A DNA stretch of 64,000 bases from Verrucomicrobiaceae bacterium (lineage in GTDB: Bacteria; Verrucomicrobiota; Verrucomicrobiia; Verrucomicrobiales; Verrucomicrobiaceae), in assembly GCA_016795465.1 (NCBI GenBank), contig JAEUHK010000073.1, forward strand, positions 16,992-80,991. Direction: 5' to 3'. Below are positions 8,713-15,970 of the stretch, one piece after another. Made by a program: the position numbers and the translations under genes. Position 1 is the first letter of the stretch; the number at the start of each line of letters is the position of its first letter. The notes under the pieces were generated by a model, which was not told the origin of the DNA, ran no database searches, and was given only the letters and a program-made list of their open reading frames with translations.

Positions 8713-10179
8713 TTACCTCGCCACGATGGGGCGATACTGCTCGACGGTGAGGCGCTGCTGGGTGCTGGCGGAGAAGGTGGACCAGTTGGTGGTGAGCCAT
8801 TCTTGGGCGGACTGGTCGTCGGTTTTGCGCCAGGCGCGGTAGTAGCGGGCGATGGCGTCATCGCGGCCGCGGGTGGTGGAGAGCTGGTTGGCGAGGGCGA
8901 GCGAGGCGTTGATGTCGGAGGAGGCGAGGACATCGGCGAGGCTCAAACGGGCCTGATCCATGCCGGAGGAAACGGGCGTGGTATCGACCCACTGGCGCAG
9001 GCCGATGGGATCGGTGGCGGCCCAGGAGTTGTAGGCACCGGCGTAGCCTTCGGTGGCGAGTTCCTGCGGCTGCGAGCCGAGCCAGGCGAGCGCTTTGTCC
9101 GGCTCCATCGCGCCCCAAAGGGTGCCGATGTGCGTGATGGCCTGGCGACGCACACTGGCATCGGCGAGCGAGCCGCTCCACGCGGTGGCAGCCTCAATGT
9201 CGCTCGCGGCCCAGACGGTGGCGAGCGTGGCGGCGGCTTCGTCTTTGCCGGGGCCCGAGGGCAGGCTACGGATCCAATCGGCAGCAGCAGCGGGGTTCGT
9301 GGTGCCCCAGATATCGGCGATGGCGGCGGCGAGCGCGGCACCATCCATTTGCGAAACGGCATCGGTGTAATGCGCGGCGGCTTCCTGCGGATTTTGCAGC
9401 GCCCACTCGCTCGCGACGGCGACGGTGGCGGTCTGTCGCGCGTCTTTGTTGGTCAAAGTGGAGGCCCATTTGGCTGCGGCCGGTGCGTTTTGCTCGGCCC
9501 ATGTTCCCGCGGTGGCGGCGATGAGCGGCTGCGAGAGGTAACCCGTGGAGGTGAGCCACTGCGCCGCTGCGGCGGGCGTGCGGCGCGTCCAGCCGATCAT
9601 GACATCGGTGAGCGCCTGATCTTTGAGCGGGCCGGAGAGGTTTTCATCGGCCCACATCCATGCGGCGCGGGCATCGCGGGCGGCCCATTTGTTCACGGCG
9701 ATGCCGATGGACTCGGAACGCATCGTGCCGGCGTGGAGCGAGGTGCGGGCGTAATCGAGCGCGGCCACCGGATCGCTATCGCTCCAGACGGAGTAAATGC
9801 CGCGGAGGTAGTCGAGCTTGTCCTGCTCGGAGGAAATGGTCTGCATGACCTGCAGCGCGGTGGCGGGATCGCGCTTCGCGGCCTCGGCACCAGCTTGGCG
9901 GAGCATCGTGGCACGCTCCTGCGGATCGAGCTCCTGCATGGCGGCGGAGAGCGAGGGCGCGCCGTCTTTGCTCTCGCTGCCGGACGACCCGCCGGGCGCG
10001 GGTGTGAGCGCATGACCGCGCTCCGGCGAGCCTCCAGGCACCGCGTCGCGGTGTCCAGATCGCATCTCGGTATCACTCAGCAAGGGCGTGAGCAGCACCG
10101 TCACTCCGGCCCCTGCCGCGGCGCCGATGGCGACGAGCAGGGCATTCGCGAAAAGCGAGCCGTTACGGAGTGAGAACAT
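8713..10179 (-). CDS. Membrane-anchored helical-repeat protein (Ala/Trp-rich TPR/HEAT-like)
   Basis: 488 codons. A short basic N-terminus is followed by one hydrophobic helix (about 12-33), then a Gly/Ser/Pro linker, and from about residue 75 a run of roughly 30-residue repeats with the pattern W-x(3)-[DN]P-x-A-A-x-x-W (for example WGTTNPAAAADWI, WAATDPIGLRQWV). Such helical repeats usually form solenoids for protein contacts, and related multi-repeat proteins are common in Verrucomicrobia without assigned function. It is probably inner-membrane anchored with the solenoid outside the cytoplasm. It is divergent from the propeller gene at 10295, and the GTWAC box at 10231 lies in their shared intergenic region. 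Confidence 0.85.
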   Translation of the reverse strand: MFSLRNGSLFANALLVAIGAAAGAGVTVLLTPLLSDTEMRSGHRDAVPGGSPERGHALTPAPGGSSGSESKDGAPSLSAAMQELDPQERATMLRQAGAEAAKRDPATALQVMQTISSEQDKLDYLRGIYSVWSDSDPVAALDYARTSLHAGTMRSESIGIAVNKWAARDARAAWMWADENLSGPLKDQALTDVMIGWTRRTPAAAAQWLTSTGYLSQPLIAATAGTWAEQNAPAAAKWASTLTNKDARQTATVAVASEWALQNPQEAAAHYTDAVSQMDGAALAAAIADIWGTTNPAAAADWIRSLPSGPGKDEAAATLATVWAASDIEAATAWSGSLADASVRRQAITHIGTLWGAMEPDKALAWLGSQPQELATEGYAGAYNSWAATDPIGLRQWVDTTPVSSGMDQARLSLADVLASSDINASLALANQLSTTRGRDDAIARYYRAWRKTDDQSAQEWLTTNWSTFSASTQQRLTVEQYRPIVAR

Positions 10180-10230
10180 ATTTCGACCTCAAAGAGACCA
10201 TTTTCCCGGCTGCACGGCAATCTGGATTTA

Positions 10231-10285
10231 GTAACCGAACGGTTACGGTTCAGGCTTGGCAAGGCGGAGGCCGTCTGGATAGACT
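10231..10285 (+). promoter_or_regulatory. GTWAC tandem box and promoter (site B)
   Basis: GTAAC (10231-10235), N6, GTTAC (10242-10246), then TTGGCA (10256-10261) and TAGACT (10280-10285) with an 18-bp spacer. From the box to the -10 the stretch resembles site A closely, including GGCGGAGG and a final TAGA-S-TCCGCGC. The -10 ends only 9 bp before the GTG start at 10295, implying a leaderless or nearly leaderless transcript. Confidence 0.6.
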
Positions 10286-10294
10286 CCGCGCGTT

Positions 10295-12982
10295 GTGAGC
10301 CTCTTCGTCCGTGTGTTAATCGTCTGCGCCAGCCTGACGGCGGGGGCGGCGCGTGCCTCCGTTTCGTATGAGGTGCTCTCCAGCTTTCAAAAGCCGGGCA
10401 CGCAGGTCGTCGCGCCGCTGATGCAGCACTCGGACGGGAATTTCTACGGCGTGGCCTCCACCAACGGCGCGTTTCGACTCGGCACGGTGTTCAAACTCAC
10501 CCCGGCGGGCACATTGACCACGCTGCATTCGTTTGGCGGCACCGATGGCTCGGGACCGACCGCAGGCCTCGTCGAGGGCGCGGATCAGGCGCTGTATGGC
10601 ACGACCTCGAGCGGCGGCGCGGATGGTTTTGGCGTCGTTTTCAAAATCACCACCGCAGGCGTGTTCACGAAGCTGACCGACTTCACCGGCAGCAACGGCT
10701 CGGTGCCGCATGCACTGATGCGGCATGCGAACGGCTCCTTTTACGGCGTGACGCAAGGCGGCGGCTCGAACGGCTTCGGCACGGTGTTTCAAATGACGAC
10801 CGCAGGGGTAGTGACGACGCTCATCAACTTCACCGGCAACACCGGCGCAGCTTCAGGATCGGAGGCGCAGGGCCCGCTAGTCGCCTCCGGCAATCTGCTT
10901 TACGGCATGACGAAGCTCGGCGGCACTGCGGGGCTTGGCGTGATCTTTGAAGTGAGCACGGCAGGGGCGTATCGCTCGCTCGGTGAGTTCTCCGGCACGG
11001 CGGGCACACGTGCGGGCGCGAATCCTGCGGGCGGACTCATGCTAAATGTCGATGGCGCTCTGTATGGCGTGGCGGAGTTCGGCGGCACGAACACCTTCGG
11101 CGTAGCATTCAAGATCACCACGGCGGCCTCGCCGGTTTACACGGTGCTGCGGCACTTTGCCGATCCCACGGGCTCGCAACCGGTCGGCACGCTCGTGCGC
11201 GGCAGTGATGGCCAACTTTACGGCGCGACGGCGAATGGCGGCGTGAGTGCGCGAGGCACGCTCTTTAAAATCACCACGACCGGCACACACACGTTGCTAG
11301 CGAGCTTCACCGGCGAAACGGGCGCGACGCTTGGCTCAGCGCCGCGTGCGTCGCCCTGCGTCGCGGCGGATGGGTTGTTTTACCTGCTCACCAGCGCGGG
11401 CTCGACCGGGAACATGGGATCGTTTTGCAAAATCAGCAGCGCGGGTGTCTTCACCGCGATCTCATCGCTCTCGCTTGGTGCGGGCTGGATGCCGAGCGGC
11501 ATGCCGGTGGCATCGGGAAGCGGTTCGCTGCTCTTTCCGATGGCTGCGGGCGGCACGGGCGGCGGTGGCAATGTATCGAGCGTGAGCACCGCGGGCACTT
11601 TGAGCACGCTTGCGGCGCTTGGTGGCACACTCGGCACGTATGCCGATGGCGGACTGCGTGCGGTGAGCGGGAATTTCTACGGCGTGACGGCACGCGGCGG
11701 TGCATCGGCGCGTGGCACGCTGTATCGCTACACGCCGGGCACGGGCACCGCGCTCGTGCTCGCCTACACGACGTCCGCGGGCTCGCTCGGCGAAGGATCG
11801 CTCACGCTCGGTGCGGATGGCTTGCTGTATGGTGTGGGCCGTGAAGGCGGCGCGTCGAGTCGCGGCTCGATTTATAAAGTGACCACCGCTGGCGTGCGCA
11901 CACGCATCATTTCCTTCACCGGCAGTGCGGGCGCGGCTCCGGGTGGGCGTCCGTGCGGTCCGCTCGTGCTCGCGGGCGATGGAAGCTTCTACGGCCTCAC
12001 CGAGGACGGTGGCACGGCGAATGTTGGCGTCATTTTCCGGCTCACCGCGGCGGGTGTTTACACGGCGCTGCATCATTTCACGGCCACAGGACCGCGTTCA
12101 CCTCAAGGCGGCTTCATTCTTGGCAATGACGGCCTGCTTTACGGCACCACGAGCGCGGGCGGTGCGGCGGATGCGGGCACGCTGATCCGCTACACGCCGT
12201 CTTCGGGCGTTTTGGAGGTGCTGGGCGAATTCACCGGCCTCAGCGGTGCCACGCGCGGTGCGATTCCGATGGGCGAGCTCACGTTGGCCGCGAACGGCAC
12301 GATTTACGGCATGACGGCCGCGGGCGGCGATTTCGATGAAGGAGCTGTTTGGCGCTATTCGGCCTCCACGGGCCTCGAAACGCTGTTTTCCTTCACTGGC
12401 CAATCCGGAGCCGCACCGGGCTCTGCGGCCGATACCGACGGCGCGGGCCTCATTCTCTCCGGCGGGCTCGCGTTTGGCAGCGATGGCGAATTGTATGGCG
12501 TTTCGGCCGGTGGCGGCGCGGACGGCGGTGGCGTCGTTTTTCGTCTGCACTTCACGCCGCCGCTCTCCGACTGGAAACTGGCCCATTTCGGCGATGCCAA
12601 CGCTCCCGACCTCGGCGATGCCGATCAAGACGGCCTCGCGAATCTCCTCGAATACGCCTTTGAAACCTCGCCCGTGACTCCCCAAGGCTCCGCCGTGCCC
12701 GATTCCGGTCTCACGACCTTCCCGGATGGCGATTACCTCGCGATCCTTGTGCCACGTGATCCCGCCCGCTCCGACGTGACGATCATCGTGGAAGCTTCCA
12801 GCACGCTCAGCGCAGCGTCGTGGACCACTTTGGCCACCAGCACGCTCGGCGGCGTCTTCACCGGCCCGGGTTACTACAGCGGCGATTCAGCTACGCCCGG
12901 CCTCAAACAAGTCGTCATTCGCGACACGCAACCCGCCAACGCCTCCACGCAGCGCTTTGTGCGCGTGCGCGTCACCCGCTGA
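10295..12982 (+). CDS. Secreted propeller-like protein with TIGR03803 ('GloVer') tandem repeats
   Basis: 895 codons from a GTG that gives a good signal peptide (MSLFVRVLIVCASLTAG, cleavage near ARA-SV). About 16 tandem units of roughly 45-50 residues follow, each with a G-x-LYG-T/M-x-x-GG segment and a GxVFKIT-T-x-G-x-x-T-L segment, the hallmark of the choice-of-anchor tandem repeat family TIGR03803. The last 150 residues hold DADQDGLANLLEYAF and a beta domain matching the C-terminus of the protein ending at 4702, probably an export or anchoring domain. Predicted location is extracellular or outer membrane. Site B overlaps the promoter, suggesting control by the OmpR-type regulator. Confidence 0.9.
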   Translation: MSLFVRVLIVCASLTAGAARASVSYEVLSSFQKPGTQVVAPLMQHSDGNFYGVASTNGAFRLGTVFKLTPAGTLTTLHSFGGTDGSGPTAGLVEGADQALYGTTSSGGADGFGVVFKITTAGVFTKLTDFTGSNGSVPHALMRHANGSFYGVTQGGGSNGFGTVFQMTTAGVVTTLINFTGNTGAASGSEAQGPLVASGNLLYGMTKLGGTAGLGVIFEVSTAGAYRSLGEFSGTAGTRAGANPAGGLMLNVDGALYGVAEFGGTNTFGVAFKITTAASPVYTVLRHFADPTGSQPVGTLVRGSDGQLYGATANGGVSARGTLFKITTTGTHTLLASFTGETGATLGSAPRASPCVAADGLFYLLTSAGSTGNMGSFCKISSAGVFTAISSLSLGAGWMPSGMPVASGSGSLLFPMAAGGTGGGGNVSSVSTAGTLSTLAALGGTLGTYADGGLRAVSGNFYGVTARGGASARGTLYRYTPGTGTALVLAYTTSAGSLGEGSLTLGADGLLYGVGREGGASSRGSIYKVTTAGVRTRIISFTGSAGAAPGGRPCGPLVLAGDGSFYGLTEDGGTANVGVIFRLTAAGVYTALHHFTATGPRSPQGGFILGNDGLLYGTTSAGGAADAGTLIRYTPSSGVLEVLGEFTGLSGATRGAIPMGELTLAANGTIYGMTAAGGDFDEGAVWRYSASTGLETLFSFTGQSGAAPGSAADTDGAGLILSGGLAFGSDGELYGVSAGGGADGGGVVFRLHFTPPLSDWKLAHFGDANAPDLGDADQDGLANLLEYAFETSPVTPQGSAVPDSGLTTFPDGDYLAILVPRDPARSDVTIIVEASSTLSAASWTTLATSTLGGVFTGPGYYSGDSATPGLKQVVIRDTQPANASTQRFVRVRVTR

Positions 12983-12990
12983 CGCCGCTG

Positions 12991-13045
12991 CTAACCAAAC
13001 CGTTACCGTTCCCGCATTGTTCCAGCTCCTTTCTGCATCCAAACT
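12991..13045 (+). promoter_or_regulatory. GTWAC-type box (site C)
   Basis: CTAAC (12991-12995), N6, GTTAC (13002-13006): same spacing as sites A and B with one change in the first half-site. TTGTTC (13017-13022) and CAAACT (13040-13045), 17 bp apart, are weak -35/-10 candidates at nearly the same distance. The ATG at 13082 follows. Confidence 0.5.
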
Positions 13046-13081
13046 CACCTCCGAGCGCCAAACCCTGCACCAAGTAATCCC

Positions 13082-14506
13082 ATGAAAAGCCCACGCCCAG
13101 ACCTTCTGCCGCTGCTGGTTGCCGCGCTCGTCTTGCTTGCCCTTCACCCGGCCTCCGCGGCCTACTGGAACGGCCACAAATCGCTCCGCGACCTTGATGG
13201 TGACGGCATTCCGAACGTCGTCGATCCTGACATCGACAACGACGGCATTCCGAACGCGCTCGACAAGAACATCGACGGCGGCATTGCCAAAACCGGCCCC
13301 TTTGCCGGCAAACACGTCGGTGATCACATCGACAACGACAACCCCGAGGAGGAAGACGCCGACGATGACGGCCTCGCTGACGATTCGCTCGCCGAAAAAG
13401 ACATCGATGCCGATGGCAAGCTCGACGACGACTCCCTCGAAGACGACATCGACGGTGACGGCCGCAAAGATGACTCTACCGCCGAGCGCGACACCGATGG
13501 CGACGGCCGCGACGACGATGCCGCCGATGAAGACGACATCGACGGCGATGGACTCGATGACGACGACGACCAGGAAGACGACATCGACGGCGACAACAAG
13601 AAGGACGATGTGGACGACGACATCGACGGCGACGGCAAGGCCAACGACGACAGCACCGAGCTCGACACCGACGGCGACGGCCTCACCAACGACGATCCCG
13701 CCGACAAAGACGACGACGGTGACAGCATCTCCGACCGCAACGACGACGATGACGACAACAACGGCACCAAAGACATCGACGACTCCGGCCATCACCCGGA
13801 GGACGGCGAACAAGAGCTCCAGCACGATCTCGATCTCCTCGCCGCGCCCGACGGCAGTTCCGCTCGTGTGACGCTGAAGTATCTCGCCACCGGCGCCGGC
13901 AGTTTCGTTATGGATGTGCGTGATGCCACCGCTGGCAGCTACGATCTCGTAGTCGGCGGTGTGGTGCGCGGCACCGTCGCCGTCGAGCAGCTCAGCAATC
14001 ACACCCGCGGCACGCTCACCTTCAAAACCACCGCCTCCGGCAGCGGCAGCCTGCTTCTGAACTTCCCCGTCGCCGAGCAGCTCGTCGAACTCCGTCGGGA
14101 CGCCACGGTTTACTATTCCGGCACCGTTCCCGCGCTGCCGCCGCCTTCCACCGATGGTGAAATCGGCGAGGCGCAGGTGCATCTCGCCAAAGGTCCGAAT
14201 GTGCCCGCGAATGCCGATGCCGTCGCCGTGATGGAATTCGGCATCGACGGCCCCATCCAGATCGAACTCGAAGTCACCAAGATTGCCATCGGCACCTACG
14301 ATGTCTCCATCGGCGAAAGCGTGCGAGGCACTATTACCATCGCCGCCGGCTCCAACGGTACTTTGGGCCTGCTCAAGTTCACCAAGGCTGACGATGCCGG
14401 CACCGTGCTCATGGATTTCCCCGTCGCCGGACAAACCATCTCCATCACGCAAGGCGGCACCACCTTCTTCACCGGCCAGCTCGCGGAGGCCCCAACCCCT
14501 CCGTAA
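13082..14506 (+). CDS. Secreted Asp-rich calcium-binding-type repeat protein
   Basis: 474 codons. A signal peptide (about 1-26, ending HPASA) precedes AYWNGHKSLRD. Residues about 38-240 are dominated by D-x-D-x-D-G repeats (DLDGDGIPN, DIDGDGRKDD, DTDGDGLTND), as in thrombospondin type 3 repeats that bind calcium. The region is extremely acidic, with runs of five consecutive Asp. Two homologous domains of about 100 residues follow (about 248-345 and 360-470), each with GxYDxxxGxxVRGTxxx and a final LxxFPVAxQ segment. Probably an extracellular protein ordered by Ca2+. It is preceded by GTWAC-type site C, linking it to the regulator at 5769. A hairpin terminator follows at 14540. Confidence 0.88.
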   Translation: MKSPRPDLLPLLVAALVLLALHPASAAYWNGHKSLRDLDGDGIPNVVDPDIDNDGIPNALDKNIDGGIAKTGPFAGKHVGDHIDNDNPEEEDADDDGLADDSLAEKDIDADGKLDDDSLEDDIDGDGRKDDSTAERDTDGDGRDDDAADEDDIDGDGLDDDDDQEDDIDGDNKKDDVDDDIDGDGKANDDSTELDTDGDGLTNDDPADKDDDGDSISDRNDDDDDNNGTKDIDDSGHHPEDGEQELQHDLDLLAAPDGSSARVTLKYLATGAGSFVMDVRDATAGSYDLVVGGVVRGTVAVEQLSNHTRGTLTFKTTASGSGSLLLNFPVAEQLVELRRDATVYYSGTVPALPPPSTDGEIGEAQVHLAKGPNVPANADAVAVMEFGIDGPIQIELEVTKIAIGTYDVSIGESVRGTITIAAGSNGTLGLLKFTKADDAGTVLMDFPVAGQTISITQGGTTFFTGQLAEAPTPP

Positions 14507-14539
14507 GCGTCACGATCCACTTCGGTCAGGCCACGGGAA

Positions 14540-14573
14540 ACAGGCCGCTCATCTGGGAGGGTGAGCGGCCTGT
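14540..14573 (+). terminator. Hairpin terminator candidate after the Asp-rich protein
   Basis: A perfect 12-bp stem (14540-14551 with 14562-14573), GC-rich, with a 10-nt loop, starting 33 bp after the stop at 14506. The trailing T tract is short (GGGTTTC), so efficiency is uncertain. Confidence 0.55.
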
Positions 14574-14621
14574 GGGTTTCATGCGCGAGCACTCAGCACA
14601 GCGAGTGAGTGAGTGAATGAG

Positions 14622-14688
14622 TGTACGTTGTTCACGCTTTAGCGTGCCTCATGAAATCAATCCCACGCTAAAGCGTGAACAACGTACA
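14622..14688. repeat. Perfect 25-bp inverted repeat (REP-like palindrome)
   Basis: Arms at 14622-14646 and 14664-14688 are perfectly complementary with a 17-nt loop. The arm core CACGCTAAAGCGTG is itself palindromic. It sits in the 303-bp gene-free stretch 14507-14809, which otherwise holds the terminator hairpin, short GAGT repeats at 14604-14623 and the GTWAC-type site D. It looks like a dispersed REP element or a bidirectional terminator-like hairpin. Confidence 0.75.
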
Positions 14689-14697
14689 CATCGCATC

Positions 14698-14752
14698 CTA
14701 ACCACACTGTTACGGTGCTCTCATTGTGAGTTCACGCGCGGCAAGAGACAGT
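14698..14752 (+). promoter_or_regulatory. GTWAC-type box (site D)
   Basis: CTAAC (14698-14702), N6, GTTAC (14709-14713), followed by TTGTGA (14724-14729) at the same offset as the -35 of site C. No convincing -10. It precedes the ATG at 14810. The GTG at 14726 that opens the same frame lies inside this promoter and is rejected as a start. Confidence 0.5.
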
Positions 14753-14809
14753 GCATCACGCTCAAAAATTGAGCGGTTGTCACTCAACAATCGAAACCAA
14801 CACACCGCC

Positions 14810-15943
14810 ATGAACCTGCATTCACCTCTGCTCTCTCCGATCCGTCCCGTCTGGGCACGCAGCGCGATTCTCTCCATCGTCGCCGCGCTCGGCGTGCATC
14901 AACTCGATGCGCAAGTCAGCTACACCGCCGTCGATCTCACGCCCACGGCCTCCGGCTCCGCGCAAACCGCGAGCGGTGGCCAGGCCGCAGGCTTCACCGG
15001 CAGCGTGCCGAATGCCTTCACCGGCCGCGCCACGCTCTGGACCGGTGATGGACCGATCGATCTGCATCCCGCCTTTCTCGATGGCGCGGGCGCACGCTCG
15101 CAGGTGAATGGTTTCGCCGGCAATCTCCAAGTAGGCACTGGCGCAGGCGCTGCCACGGGCAATCGCAACGTCCCGCTCGCGTGGAGCGACAGCGCCGCAT
15201 CCGCCACGCTGCTGACAATCCCTTTCACCAACTCCGGCGGCCAGGCCAATGCCACCGATGGCCTTCAAATCGTCGGCTCGGCCATCGGGCTCAACAATGA
15301 CGGCACTGCCATTGGCAGCACGCATGGTCTCATTTGGAATGTCGCCAATGGAAGCGCCGTCGATGTCGGCGCGGACTCGAACATCTTTGATGTCGCAGCC
15401 GGCATGCAGGTCGGTTTCATCACCAAAACTCAGGCGAATGCCGTCTTTTGGCGCGGAACGAACCGCGCGACCTCGCTTCATCCCAAAGGCGCGGTCGTCT
15501 CCGTCGCGAATGGCACGGATGGTGTGCGCCAGGTCGGCTACGCGGGGTTTGACATCCGCGTGCGCGTGGAGGCGGCGAAGGGCAACAAGAACAAGCGCTT
15601 CACTTACGCTTACGTCTGGACCGGAACGGCCGCCAGCGGCCTCAACATCCATCCCTACGTCTCCAACGCGGATGGTGCGCTGCTGGAGTTCAGCTACGCG
15701 CTCAAAGTGAAAGGCCCCTACATCGTCGGCTACGCCACCGTGCCCGCCAAAATCGGCACACCGGCCTACAACCGCGCCATCGTCTGGGATGCCAGCTTCC
15801 AGGCCATCGACCTCAACGCCTACCTGCCGGAAGGCTTTATCGGCTCCACCGCCTACGGCGTCGATGAGTCCGGCAACATCGCCGGCGTCATGACCAATGC
15901 CGACGGCACCCGCCACGCCGTGCTCTGGATGCCAAATCCGTGA
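14810..15943 (+). CDS. Secreted HAF-repeat-like beta protein
   Basis: 377 codons from an ATG that begins a signal peptide (about 1-35; hydrophobic AILSIVAALGV, cleavage near LDAQ). The mature part has several repeats where 'xLW/xVW' strands alternate with 'IxGxA/VGYA' turns (TLWTGDGPIDL, GLIWNVANG, YVWTG, IVWDASFQAIDLNAYL, AVLWMPNP). This is the layout of HAF-repeat/DUF3466-like extracellular beta-propeller proteins. No PEP-CTERM or other sorting tail is visible. Preceded by GTWAC-type site D. Function unknown. Confidence 0.82.
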   Translation: MNLHSPLLSPIRPVWARSAILSIVAALGVHQLDAQVSYTAVDLTPTASGSAQTASGGQAAGFTGSVPNAFTGRATLWTGDGPIDLHPAFLDGAGARSQVNGFAGNLQVGTGAGAATGNRNVPLAWSDSAASATLLTIPFTNSGGQANATDGLQIVGSAIGLNNDGTAIGSTHGLIWNVANGSAVDVGADSNIFDVAAGMQVGFITKTQANAVFWRGTNRATSLHPKGAVVSVANGTDGVRQVGYAGFDIRVRVEAAKGNKNKRFTYAYVWTGTAASGLNIHPYVSNADGALLEFSYALKVKGPYIVGYATVPAKIGTPAYNRAIVWDASFQAIDLNAYLPEGFIGSTAYGVDESGNIAGVMTNADGTRHAVLWMPNP

Positions 15944-15970
15944 TCAAAGCGGCCCGCAACCTCACGAGCA

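Noticed and set aside
8635..10173. 512-codon plus-strand frame opposite the helical-repeat gene
   Set aside because: Antisense shadow in GC-rich codons; translation is Gly/Arg-rich without family motifs, while the minus strand has a membrane anchor and regular repeats.
13180..13800. Regularly spaced short repeats that could suggest a CRISPR array
   Set aside because: They are in-frame GAC-GGC-GAC type codons of a coding repeat, without constant repeat length or unique spacers.
12887..14452. 521-codon minus-strand frame over the Asp-rich gene
   Set aside because: Arises from the GAC/GAT repeat codons read backwards (Val/Ile-rich low complexity); the plus strand has signal peptide and DxDGD repeats.
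14726..14809. Upstream GTG start for the HAF-like protein
   Set aside because: Would put 28 non-signal residues before a good signal peptide and start inside the promoter element.
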